Positions 1-9,953 of a stretch of DNA of 41,570 bases are shown piece after piece (position 1 is the stretch's first letter; each line of letters opens with the position of its first letter). Where the stretch lies: positions 1-41,570 of the forward strand of contig FWCC01000409.1 of NCBI GenBank assembly GCA_900169235.1, written 5' to 3'. The notes under the pieces are model-generated. The model did no database searches, was not told the origin of the DNA, and saw nothing but the letters and a program-made list of their open reading frames with translations. The DNA comes from Zarea fungicola (lineage: Eukaryota; Ascomycota; Sordariomycetes; Hypocreales; Cordycipitaceae). A program made the translations under genes and the position numbers.

Positions 1-92
1 CCTATAGGGGTAGCTATGAGATCCCTGTTGGCTCCACCGTCTATATAATGTACGCGGCGCAGTCGCGTACTTTCCACCTAGGCCTGGCCTAT
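1..92 (+). repeat. Left arm of ~92-bp inverted repeat
   Basis: It begins CCTATAGGGGTAGCTAT and matches the reverse complement of 4824-4916 along its whole length. About nine transitions, one transversion and a 1-nt indel separate the arms, and at every transition this left arm has the G or C. It may extend left of the window. It looks like the terminal inverted repeat of a larger DNA transposon of unknown class. Confidence 0.8.
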
Positions 93-115
93 GACAGCTA
101 GTAAGATTAAGGCTA

Positions 116-1931
116 ACGTAGGCCACCTACCTAAGAGCCACCAAATTGCAATATTGCCAGCGAGGAAATTCTCTTATAATAACTATAAATAAATTTAATT
201 AATTATTAAATAATTATACTCTAATAGCCTTACTATTAGAGATATTAGTATCTAAAAAATTAATTATCCTAGCCTTTTTAATCCTAAGTAATTATTAATT
301 AAGCTAGTAATATATCTTTATAACCTTAAGGACTATAATAAACTTCTAATTAGGATTAAATATAACTTTTATATGTTTTTTCTCTTATAAATTAATAACC
401 TATTATATAAGAATATTTATTTATATCTAGGTAGTAATAATTTAGCTATTTTTCTTATTAATTCCCTTTTATATCTTATATATAATAAGGCGGCTAATAG
501 GCAATGTCTTTCTAGTTAAATTATGCCTTAAAAATAGCCTTTTAATGCCTAGGCTATTAAAAGGGGTATAAATATTAGTATATAGATTTTATTAAGGCGT
601 TTAAGGCTTCTCTAAAGTAACTACTGCCTTTAGTGGCTCTATTATAATATAAGGACTTAGTAATAGCTTTGCCTAATTAATTAGCTAAAGCCCTATAGCC
701 TTTTAGCTAACTAAAATGTTTTTTTAAGTAATCCTAAGCTCCTAGGCCTTTATATAATACTATAGGAATATACTCTTTCTAATAGGCAATAAATCTATAA
801 TAGTAAAGTGCCTACTAAGATATAAGGTATAATATTACTTTATAGGGCTAAAAATAGCTATATTAAGGGGTTAAAAAATATAACTACTATATATTAGTAG
901 AAATAGTATAAAAATGTCATTTTAATAATATTCCTATAGAAATTAAGTTATATAATAACTACTATAGCTATTAATAACTAATAACTAGTAGCTAGGCTTT
1001 TAGGGCTTTATTTTTAATATAAATACCTTTTTAAGCTAATAAAGAGCAATATTATTATTTATCTAGCCTTTTTTAATAGCCTTAAAGAACTAGTAGATAT
1101 AAGGGTCTAATATTATAGGAAAATTCTAATATTAAATAATATTACCTTAGAAGATAACTAGTAGGTTAAGCTTTACCTTAGTGGCTAAGATATATTTAAT
1201 AATTATAGTTTAATACTATAGCCTAGACTACTTCTTTAGGGCTATTTTTTTCTTTAATAACCCTAGTACTAGGCTATTCTCTTATTGCCTTATTACTATC
1301 TTTATTTTATTTATATTATATCTATTTTTAGGGGGGATCTCTTATAGTGCTAGAATAGTAAGAAGATAAAAGAATTCCTAAATAGTGTTAGTTAAGGCGC
1401 TATTTACTCTCTTTAGGTTAATTCTCTTACCTTTTAAGGTCTTAACCTTAGGATTTTACTAGAGGAAGCCTTTAAGCTAGTTCTTTCTAATTAGCTTAAA
1501 GTCACTATTAAGTCTAGCTACCTTTATAGCCATCTCTTAGACCTAGCTATATATTAGAGCGTTGCTAGTGGCATCTTAAACTAGAATCTAGCTATAGAGA
1601 TGCCTCTCTTAAGTACTTAAAAGGCGTTATAACTACTTAAAAGCCTTCTTTTTTAGTAATTTTCCTCTTAACTAGCTATTAAGGGTCTAATAAGGAATTT
1701 CCTAGCGTTTTACTGCCTTACGCTAGCTTCTACTACTAAGAATGTCTTAAATTGCGTTTTAAAAGTCTTATTTAGTATATTAAGCCTCTATAATGCTAAT
1801 AGAAGAAAATTAACTTTAAAAGAATAAAAATTGCATAAGTTATTATGGTTTCTATAAGGTTATTAGGGAGAGGTATGTAATGTATTAGGGTGGCTCCTAA
1901 GTGGGGTGGCTCTTAGGTGGGTAGCCTACGT
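116..1931. mobile_element. TA-flanked 1816-bp TIR element, Fot1/pogo-like, degraded
   Basis: The left end ACGTAGGCCACCTACC (from 116) is mirrored at 1931, read on the minus strand as ACGTAGGCTACCCACC; the first ~27 nt differ at two positions. Both ends are flanked by TA. The right end has a second subterminal copy of the AGCCACC motif. Length, ACGT termini, TA target and twin subterminal motifs match the better preserved element at 2467-4328, so I place it in the same Tc1/mariner-pogo (Fot1) group. The interior is too AT-mutated for a readable transposase. Confidence 0.7.
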
Positions 1932-2044
1932 TATAAAGAAAAAAGGCCTTAGCGATTTTAAAAGTGTATACTAGGATAAAGTGGTATATATTTTATAGAG
2001 AGTAATAAATCTATTAATAATAATAATATATCTAATGTAATTTA

Positions 2045-2466
2045 CAGGTGAGCAGGCCATATAGGTAAGTAGGCCACCTCTTATAACCTTAGGGTATATA
2101 GCTAACTATAATAAAATAAAATAAAGTGGAATTAATAAAATCTAATTAGAATCCTCTAAAGAAGTAATTTCTACTTTATTATTATATATTCTAGAAGTAT
2201 AGCTAATTTCGCTATAATTACTATATTACTAGTAGTATAATTTATTGCGTTTTAGTTAACTAGACGCCTTAGCTTTAGTGTGTTTTTTTTTAACCTTAAC
2301 CTATAATTAAGTAGCTAAATTTTTTCTATCTTCTAAAGTAAAAAATCCTCTAGTCTATAAACGCCTTTTTCTAATACATTAATAGTAGGAAAGTTATTTA
2401 TTTACTACCTCTAGGTCCTTAACTTAGTCTTATAAAAGAACTATTTATTATAAAGCTTTTATTATA
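2045..2466 (-). mobile_element. 3' end of a third Fot1-like element, interrupted by the next one
   Basis: After a TA at 2043-2044 comes a terminal motif with twin GGCCA repeats resembling the end of the 2467-4328 element. Then (minus strand) comes the end of a transposase frame finishing in EDSN-stop near 2138-2146, as in the intact neighbour. Where the neighbour has its zinc-knuckle Cys/His ligands, this copy reads tyrosines (YSNYSEISYTSRIY). Cys to Tyr and His to Tyr are the G:C to A:T changes expected of RIP. The rest is cut off at 2466 by the insertion starting at 2467. The other end was not found. Confidence 0.6.
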
Positions 2467-4328
2467 ACGTGGTTAATAAGCGTGCGGCCCAAATAAGTGT
2501 GCGGCCCACCTTACATGACCCTTCAACCTTCAACCATTAATAATTCAACTACAATATAAAATATAATCTAAAACTAATTAGAATCCTCTTCCTCACTGGT
2601 TTCTACATTTATTGTATATGTACGCGCATTATGTCCAGTCTGGCCGCAGACACCACAACGCCGGCCGTGCGTTTTAATGCGTGGCTTGCGACCACTATGC
2701 GCCTTCCTTTCGTCTTATACCTGAATATCTACATCTATCTGCTCCTTTAAATCTCTTGTATCCTGTATAGAGAGAGATCCCTCTGCTCGTAGCCTGGTTT
2801 TTTTAGCCCGCCGGCGCTTACTAATTAGCTTATTGGCCTCCTTAAACCCGTGGACCTGAGCGCGTAAAAGGGCAACCTTATGTATAATCGCCACCACACC
2901 CTTCTCAAAACTCTTAAGCACATTAAGAGTCTTAGTTAAGGAGCTAGCTAGGTGATTGGCTATTCGTTTTTTTAGAATTAAAGTCTGCGCAACCACCTTA
3001 GTCGCGTTACTTGGCGTTCTAGAAACCCAAGACCTAGCTGTTCTAGGACGTGAGTTTTGAGGACTTAGCGTCTTAAACTTAAGATCTAGTATAGAAATAA
3101 CCTTTTCTAGATTAAAAGGTATAATGCCAGCACCTCTAAAACCACCTTAGATATTTTCTTTTATCATAGAGTCATAGAAAGCCAAATAAAACACAGGGAA
3201 AAAGTCCTCCTTTATAATGTACATAATACTAGCCATTATAAGATGCTCAATTTACCGCCCATAGGCTGTTTTAAGTGGACTAAAACAACCAACATCTAGA
3301 GGTTAGAGTATATAAGAGGAATGTACAGGCATGCATAGTATAATAATTTTATTCTCTTAGCAGTATAGCTCAAATTTAGCTAAGTAATGACTTTTATAGC
3401 CATTAAGGATAAGGAGGCGGTAATTACCCTTATTTTAATCTTTTATAAAATTATAAAAATATTATATCTAATTTGCGCTAATTTTATTTATTGTCTAGCC
3501 ATTTGAACTTATATTAATGCGCTAATTTATAGGAAGTCGCGCATCTTTAAACCAAGTTAATAGGAGATTCTAGCCCTTTACCACGATGTATAGCGGCACT
3601 GTCTAGCCTTAGGAATTAACCCCCTATATTACTATAACCCATTCCCTATTACCAGGCTACACTAATTTTGCTTTTCTAGTTTAATTAGAGCTTATAACGA
3701 CCATTCCTATAGAGATAAGACCCATTATAAACCCAGTCTTATTAAAGTTATAGATATTAGACTCCTTAATACCGTACTTTAAGATTATATTCTATAGAAG
3801 CGTAAACCAACTACAAATAATAGTTAGATCTTCGCATTTGGCCCTCTGATAGTCATATCTCTGTTTAAAACGCGTAATAAGCTCTGGTTGGCGCTATACG
3901 AGGTTTTTCGCCCAGCGCACGCCGACGCGTCCGCCATTGCGTTCCGCGAGTAATTGGTTCGCCATATCTTCCACGTTCGCGTACCGGGGGGGTAGCCCTT
4001 GCAAATCTAGCTGAAGAATGTATTTTACTATCGCCTTTTCCTCTGAATTGGTAAGCTTCCGTGATTCTGGTATATAATCGCGTCGCGAAATTCGGCCGTC
4101 CCGTCGCGCACGTATGGTTGTACGTGGTACGCTGTAGAGCTTAGCAACTTCTCTACAGCTTAGTTTTGGGTCTTTTTGGAGAGCTGTAAGGGCAAGAATA
4201 ATCCTTGCCTCTTTTGACGAGTGTTCCATTAGGGTTGGTTGAGTATTGTAGATCTGAATACCTGGGATGGCAAAAACGAGGTCAAGTGGGCCGCACACTT
4301 GTTCGGGCCGCACGCTTATCAACCACGT
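2467..4328 (-). mobile_element. Fot1/pogo-type DNA transposon with complete ends, 1862 bp
   Basis: The terminal inverted repeats start ACGTGGTTAATAAGCG at the left and ACGTGGTTGATAAGCG at the right (minus strand) and run about 45 bp. Each holds two copies of a GTGCGGCCC motif, plausible transposase-binding sites. The element is flanked by TA on both sides (2465-2466 and 4329-4330), the target of Tc1/mariner-pogo elements. It sits inside an older, related element whose end lies just to the left. It carries the transposase pseudogene 2574-4229. Confidence 0.88.
2574..4229 (-). pseudogene. Fot1/pogo-family transposase, disabled by point mutations
   Basis: The frame from the ATG at 4229 to the TAG at 2574 is exactly 552 codons with no frameshift. 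It is broken only by internal stops, many TAG or TAA at likely CAG/CAA (Gln) positions. The N-terminus (MEHSSKEARIILALTALQ) holds a pipsqueak-type helix-turn-helix followed by a CENP-B-like HTH with RRDGRISRRD and RWAKNL. The first DDE-domain landmark reads NFNKTGF (minus strand of about 3721-3752) where the family usually has an FDETGF-like motif, so catalytic Asp and its neighbour have changed by G to A. The C-terminal zinc knuckle CGVCGQTGHNARTY has lost its last Cys to Tyr, and the frame ends EEEDSN. All damage fits RIP; the element is inactive. Confidence 0.85.
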
Positions 4329-4823
4329 TACTTATAAATACTATTTAAATAACCTAACTTGCTTTAAAGTATACCTAACTATAACTTATATTAATAAGCT
4401 ATTATTATATTTTAATTAATTCTATTTAATAAGTTACCTTATCTTAAGTAGTATTAACTATGCCTTATAGTAGTATTAATAAAGATTATACCTCTATTAA
4501 GGAGACTATATAGTAACTTATTAAGTAAGTTTACTAACTATTTAAGTAAAATACTATACTTAAATAGTAGTAGTAGTAATTTAACTAAACCCTATAGGCT
4601 TAGGCCTAAAATATAGTAGGAAGACACTCCTTTATACTAAAGTTTCTTAAACCTAACCCTTATAATAGCATAAAGGGCAATATAAGAGCTTTTCTCACTT
4701 AAGATAAGGCTTACCTTTAAGTTAATATAACTATTAATAATAAAAAAGTAAAGATCCTCTATATTAGAAACCTTCTTACTAATAAAGTAATAAAATAGTA
4801 GGAGCTAACCCTTTATAACTATT

Positions 4824-4916
4824 ATAGGCCTAGGCCTAGGTGGAAAGTACGCGACTACGCTGCGTATATTATATATATAGTAGAGCTAATAGGGATCTTA
4901 TAGCTACCCCTATAGG
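4824..4916 (-). repeat. Right arm of ~92-bp inverted repeat
   Basis: This is the reverse complement of 1-92, ending CTACCCCTATAGG at 4916. At the transition sites it carries A/T where the left arm has G/C, so it is the more heavily mutated arm. The target-site duplication cannot be checked because the left arm lies at the window edge. Confidence 0.8.
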
Positions 4917-5454
4917 AACTTATAGTAATCTTATAGCTAGTTAGATCTCTCTTCTCCTTAAGCTAATATAAATAATTCTTAGTTACCTTAACTATAATAA
5001 TCTAATAGGCTTTAACTATAATATATATTTACTTTACTAATAGCTTACTATAGGTAGTATGTGAACTAGATATTAGTAAGAATAGAACCTATAGTAGAAT
5101 AGGAGGAATGGATAATGCGGTGTATAGAGGAGGGTATATAACTTGCCCTAGGACTAATTTAATAATAGCTAGTAGAGTTACTATAAGTAAGCTCCTAAGT
5201 TATAATAAAGCTATTAAAATAAGATCTACTAGTATAAAACCTATTAGTAGAAGCAAATCCTCTACTATTATAGCATCAAAGGACGGCCAACTTGACAATC
5301 ATGACATGCAAAATCTCTATTGTAGCCGTAATGCTCATCTAAGCGCACAAAAAACACATACACCCCAACGAGCTCCATCTAACTAATGTTCATTCTATTC
5401 CCAACTCTTTCGTTTTCTAACTTTGGTCTTGTCGGGAGGGCTTCCTTTCTACCG

Positions 5455-6367
5455 CTACCGCCTGACACCCTGACTCTTGGCCTTGTTTTCCACCTCCATC
5501 ACCGCATTGCTCTTGCCGCCACCGTTGCCGCTGTCCTTTTTATTCGAGCCGGCCAGGTACGCCGCCATGTCAAAGTCGCCCATGGGGTTAGAGGCCGCCT
5601 TACCGCCGCTGCCGCCGCTGAGGATGGTGTTCATGGGGTTATCCTTTTGCGCGGCCTCCCACTCGGCGCGAGTTTCCGGGTCCACTGGAAAACATGTCAG
5701 TCACTATATTTCACAATCTGAGAAAGCAAGAGGAAGAAATTGGGACATACTGTTTTCAACAAGCTTGGGCATGCCAATGAAGATGCCCATAGAAACGAGA
5801 CCCATGAGAATCATGGGGTTCATGAGAATACTCATAATTGAGACTATATCATAAGATGTTAGCTTTTGTGATTTTTTTTTTCTTTTCTTCCATTACACGG
5901 GTGTGCAACTTGGAGTGCGTGTGAAACGTACACTTTGGCCGCTCCATGAAATAACTCTTTTTACCCAGCGCGCGCACCTCAAAGCCCGCTGACCCGTCGC
6001 TGCCTCGTCGCAGAGATAGAGCCTCGCCCTTGTTGTCCCAGTCGTTGCCGCGGTACGTCTCCCACGCCTGCACCTCCGTGGTCACATCACCGGCCTTGTC
6101 CTCGCCGACGTCGATCCGCAGCGGCATGAAGCCGTCCGTCGGGCAGTGCACGTCGACGAGGTAGGAGCCCGCTGTGACGTTGTGAAAGACAAACGTGTGC
6201 ACGTCGGAGAGGGGCGCGGAGAGGCGCTGGCCGAGGCGGGTGAGGGTGGCGTGGGAGCGCGGCGAGAGCGTCAGGGGCGCGGGCGTCGCGGGGAGGTGGA
6301 GCGTGATGGAGGCGGCGGAGGCGAGCTGCGCCAGGGCGAGGAGCCCGGTCGGCGATGGGAGGCGCAT
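5455..6367 (-). CDS. EMC7: ER membrane protein complex subunit 7 (EMC7)
   Basis: Three exons: 5932-6367, 5751-5843 and 5455-5684, giving 252 aa. The start is the ATG at 6367 because it opens a signal peptide (MRLPSPTGLLALAQLASA). Residues 20-145 form the lumenal beta-sandwich domain of EMC7, with the family-like stretches HNVTAGSYLVDVHCP and YRGNDWDNKGE. Exon 2 encodes the single transmembrane segment (ILMNPMILMGLVSMGIFIGM) and exon 3 the cytosolic Gly/Ser/Asn-rich tail starting MDPETRAEWEAA. The first intron uses GTACGT with a GCTAAC branch point, the second GTATGT. EMC inserts and stabilises multi-pass and tail-anchored proteins in the ER membrane, and EMC7 is a peripheral lumenal subunit. 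This is a housekeeping gene right beside the transposon block. Confidence 0.9.
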
Positions 6368-6836
6368 CGTTTTTCGGGGTGGTGTATGTGTTGGTGGTTG
6401 GATGCGGTGGGATTGTTTGATGGCGAAACGTTGCCAGTGCTTTTCGGTGTGGAGGAAGCTTGGGAGGGTCGTTTGCTTGGGGTTGAGCTGGCCAATCAGA
6501 GGCGGCGTGGGGCAGACGGGATCCGTCATGTAAGTTGCCATTGCGAATGAGGAAAACAGTAACATGAAGTAAGTTGAATTTGTGAAGATAGATTTTTAGA
6601 TTTTTTTTCCTTCTTTTTTTATAATAATTTCATAATAGTAAAAGAGTCATTTGTCCTATTTTGGTGATTTCGGTATCGACGAAATCGTTTACAGAGGCAT
6701 CTAGGATTGAATGCCTCTGACCTCGACCTATTATATACCATAAAGGTGTAAATCTAAATTCCCTCGTCTATTTCTTGGTATCCGTTGCAGCAAACTTTAG
6801 TAGCTTTTTTTACAGCCGACTCAATCCCTTGCCTAG
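6368..6836. other. Intergenic: EMC7 promoter and dehydrogenase 3' flank
   Basis: I see no gene here. Minus-strand open frame continues upstream of the EMC7 ATG only as 5'-UTR. T-runs at about 6597-6625 and an AT-rich patch separate the two minus-strand genes. Confidence 0.5.
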
Positions 6837-7784
6837 TCAGGCCATCGTGTTGGTCAATGGCTTGCCAGCCAGGAGCAGCTTCAGGTTCTCCTCAATGAGC
6901 ACCTCGGAGCCCAGGGGCCTGTTGCCGGCGGCGTGCGGCGACAGGATCAGGTTGGGCGCCTCCCAGAGCGCGCTCGAGGCGGGCAGGGGCTCCTCCTCAA
7001 AGACGTCGAGGGCGGCGCCGCCAATCTGGCGCTTCTCGAGGGCGGCCACCAGCGCCGCCTCATCCAGAGACGTGCCGCGGCCGACGTTGATGACCCAGGC
7101 GTGCTCGCGCAGGTGGCTCAGACGCTCGGCGTTGAGGGCGTGGCGGGTCGAGTCGGAGCCCGGGAGAATCATGACGAGGGCGTCCGTCTTGCGCAGCAGC
7201 TCGGGCAGCTGGTCCTCGGCAAAGACCTCGACGCCGTCGCGGACACCGGCATGGCGGGCGACGCCGCGGACGGTGGCACCGAGGGCCTGGAGGTGCGGCG
7301 CGAGCGTCTTGGCAATGTTGCCGTAGCCCCAGATCAGGACGTTGGCGTTGCGCAGGGTGGAAAACATGTTGGCCGGCAGGGTTGGGTCGCCGCGGAGGTG
7401 GCCGGCCCACTTCTTCTGGACCTGGAAGTCGCGCATCTCGTGGAAGCGGCGGGCGGCGGCGAGGAGCAGGGCCAGGGCGTGCTCGGCGACGGGGATGTTG
7501 TGCAGGCCGGAGCCCGAGGTGACGGTGACGCGGGCGCGGTCGAAGCCGGCGGAGAGCACGTCGTTGGGCCCGGCGGCGAGCGACTGGATCCAGCGCAGCG
7601 AGGGCATGCGCTTGGCGGCGTCCTGGAGGTTGGCGGCCGTGTTGAGCCAGGTGACGAGGACCTCGGCGTCGAGGTGCTCATCGGGGATGAGAGCGGCAGG
7701 GTCGTAGGGCACCACTGTGATGGATTGGCCCTTGAGCTGCTCCTCGAGGTTGAGCTTGATCGAGGTAGGGTAGAGAAGCTTCAT
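6837..7784 (-). CDS. D-isomer-specific 2-hydroxyacid dehydrogenase
   Basis: Single exon, 315 aa. The ATG at 7784 is the start; the frame is open ten codons further but only to a TTG. The protein has the two-domain D-2-hydroxyacid dehydrogenase layout: a catalytic domain (about 1-95 and the C-terminus) and a Rossmann NAD(P) domain with GYGNIA at 153-158. The catalytic triad is visible: Arg236 in NVGRG, Glu265 in DVFEEEP and His284 in SPHAAG. It should reduce a 2-oxoacid to a D-2-hydroxyacid, or the reverse, in the cytosol; the substrate (glyoxylate, hydroxypyruvate or another 2-oxoacid) cannot be read from the sequence. It is GC-rich with strong third-position bias, which explains the long antisense open frames. 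No operon-like link to neighbours is apparent. Confidence 0.88.
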   Translation of the reverse strand: MKLLYPTSIKLNLEEQLKGQSITVVPYDPAALIPDEHLDAEVLVTWLNTAANLQDAAKRMPSLRWIQSLAAGPNDVLSAGFDRARVTVTSGSGLHNIPVAEHALALLLAAARRFHEMRDFQVQKKWAGHLRGDPTLPANMFSTLRNANVLIWGYGNIAKTLAPHLQALGATVRGVARHAGVRDGVEVFAEDQLPELLRKTDALVMILPGSDSTRHALNAERLSHLREHAWVINVGRGTSLDEAALVAALEKRQIGGAALDVFEEEPLPASSALWEAPNLILSPHAAGNRPLGSEVLIEENLKLLLAGKPLTNTMA

Positions 7785-9118
7785 GATGGGCGTCGTGACA
7801 AGGAGCAAGGTCAATGATGTTGATTGCGTGGGATTGGAGAATAAGAGGAGGGGCAGTGAAGGTGAGATGAGACTGGGAGGCTGTTGGAATATAAATCATG
7901 CGCAAATGCAAACGGGGGGAACCAATGCCCGCGATTGTTGCACGGTCGGCAATTGAACGTATGGAGGGGCTGCCGTTTATGATGGGAATGGTGGGGCAGA
8001 TGGCGATTTCGGTTCTCAAGGCCATCGAGCGCATCGGCCTTTGTGCCGCGCTGGTTTGGATGGAATTATTTGGTGGTGTGTGTTTTGCGCATTTAGCCGC
8101 TCTAATTACCGATCCAGTCAAGGTACGTGGGGGCTCTTATTATTTAATATTAGGTACCTAGTATATCAAGCTGCCTCTGGGACACGTTTTAGCTGCTCAG
8201 TCAGTGAGTGGTAGTAATAGTGGTATATGGACAGGCAGGTTAGTCCTCCGAACTTGTTCGTCATTTGATAGCCGGTGGCGCCCTGGTTGGGGAAAGCCGC
8301 AGAGGCCAGGAGGGATTCTGGGGGGCTACAGCGGGGTAGCCCCTGTAAGGCCACCCAATACAGCAAACCTCGGCGAATGGGGTGCCAATCGGGTGGGGAA
8401 GACTTGGCCTGTCAAGGTCTCAAAGGTCTCATCGGCTACTGGTGGAAGAATAAGCCTGCTTTCTCGAGGCACATTCTTTGCCTGACCACCGGCTTCCCGA
8501 AGATTTGGTCCGTCACTCCGGAGTGCAGAAACCGTAGCGGTAATTAACTCAAGACTGAATTGCCCGTGGGGGTACGCCCTACCTTATATAGCCGTTTCCG
8601 CCAAGTGCATTAATAACCGTCGAGTCAGATCTTGGTACACGCCAGTCTCTTCCCTACCTACCCTGCATACCCGGGAGCCAGAATCATGCCAGCCCTAGAT
8701 GCCTTTGGTCGTCGCGGTTCGAATCATGACCGAGTTCTTTCTTTCTTACGTATGAGGCAACGTAAATGTTCCGAGATCAGTCAATCAATCTCCATCCTAG
8801 TAGCTACGAGTCAGGGAGGCGCACATCGTGGACGCAGGTGGAATCAACCACTTCTTAAGAGTGGACGGTGGTAATAACGAAACTACTGGCCATCTTTACA
8901 GTTCAAAGTAGAGGCTTCTAATTTCTTTCATGTGGACAAAATTTAAAAATCGAAATCTTGCATTCATCCTAGATAGCTACTGTTACCAGCTAAACCCAAA
9001 TGGTGGGTTTGTATGTCAGGACAATCCAATCTTCTTGGCGGCTCCTCTAATCGCACACAATATCAGAACAAAATCATTTGCAAAAGAGAAGGCGAAAAAA
9101 AATAAACAAAGTGCGCAC
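7785..9118. other. Intergenic, 1.3 kb
   Basis: This holds the dehydrogenase promoter (next to 7784) and the 3' flank of the secreted-protein gene. Short open frames on both strands lack plausible starts, splice structure or recognisable domains. I see no RNA gene and nothing else I can support. Confidence 0.4.
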
Positions 9119-9775
9119 TTAAGCGCACTTGGCCTTCTATATAGAGATCCAAAATTAGCAAGCACATCTTGTACCAGGGAATAAGAAAATTACGTACGCA
9201 GGCAGCGAGGCACTTGGTCTGCTCAAGAGCAAGGACGGTCGAGTTGCAGGCGACGTCGCACTGAGAGAAGCGAAAATTAGCAATGTATATACGTTGGAGC
9301 CGCCAGGATTCCGAAAAAAACTCACAGCGCCGTTGCAGATGCTCTGGCCGATGGAGCGGGCAATGGCCTCGGTGTCGCGAGCATCAATCTCGATGTCGCG
9401 GGCTTCAACTTCGGTCTCGCGGACCTTGAGTGGCTATAGTGTGAGAAGGCAATTAGTCAAAAATCCCCGTAAATGTGAATGGTAAAAGAAGACAAAAGAG
9501 TCCGTACACCCAGGTCGCAAGCCTTCTGGCAGGCAGTCTTGGCAATGCCAGCAGTGCCAATGTTCTAAAGAAAAGTTAGCATCGTACCGACATGGCTTGT
9601 TGGTCGTCTGAAGACTTACGCAAAGAGCCTTGCAGGCGGTCTGGCAGGCGGAGAGCGCCTCGCCAGTGAGAGTACCGCAGGTGCGGCGCATGATGCTCGT
9701 AGACTCGGCAGCCGGGCCGGGCAGAGCAACGGCAACGGCCGAAAGCATGGAAATGATGGTGATGGAGAACTGCAT
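9119..9775 (-). CDS. Small secreted cysteine-rich protein, duplicated CX3C helical-hairpin pattern
   Basis: Five exons: 9620-9775, 9508-9564, 9326-9433, 9198-9260 and 9119-9136, giving 133 aa; every intron is phase 0. A signal peptide (MQFSITIISMLSAVAVALPG) is followed by 12 cysteines at 33, 44, 48, 52, 64, 68, 104, 108, 112, 124, 128 and 132. The spacing CX3CX3C-X11-CX3C occurs twice (44-68 and 104-132, the second with an extra final CX3C), indicating an internal duplication. Between the copies, residues 73-100 are four heptads with a V/A-R-D/E/S triplet every seven residues (R at 76, 83, 90 and 97), probably a charged helix. Such spacing is typical of disulphide-linked helical hairpins. No named family is recognised. 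Likely extracellular; an effector, defence or surface role is possible but unproven. Introns have good branch points (GCTAAC, TGACTAA). Confidence 0.75.
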
Positions 9776-9945
9776 TTTGATAGATTGGATTGTGAAAAGC
9801 GATCAACACTTTGAAAATTTATATAAAATTGTATAGAAAGAGTAGTCAATACTCGAGAGAAAAGAATAGAGAGTAAGAGAGTTGGTTGAGTGGAATGAGC
9901 TTGTTGTTCTTCTTCTTTTCTTCCTCCAAGGCGAGGAGAACTCGG

Positions 9946-9953
9946 TATTTATA
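9946..9953 (-). promoter_or_regulatory. TATA box of the secreted cysteine-rich protein gene
   Basis: TATAAATA on the minus strand, about 170 nt upstream of the ATG at 9775, with a pyrimidine-rich stretch downstream. A second AT-rich TATATAAA lies at about 9817, rather close to the ATG. The first is the better core-promoter candidate. Confidence 0.45.

Larger units (their letters stand above)
1..5275. repeat. AT-rich, RIP-like transposon graveyard
   Basis: This block is far richer in A+T than the rest of the window and is dense in TA and TAA/TAG triplets. No intact gene is visible. It holds nested DNA-transposon remains, listed separately. Differences between paired terminal repeats are almost all G/C to A/T transitions, as expected from fungal RIP. 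Normal base composition resumes at about 5275. The stretches 4329-4823 and 4917-5275 hold only broken frames; one plus-strand frame at about 4460-4880 is interrupted mostly by TAG/TAA and could be a ruined transposase, but I could not assign it. Confidence 0.85.

Noticed and set aside
6933..7817. Long plus-strand frame (294 codons) opposite the dehydrogenase
   Set aside because: It is an antisense shadow of a GC-biased gene; it shows no domain, and the minus-strand frame has the full catalytic triad.
8705..8735. tRNA-like T-loop GGTTCGAATC
   Set aside because: The flanking bases do not pair into a T-stem, and no acceptor, D or anticodon arms could be found.
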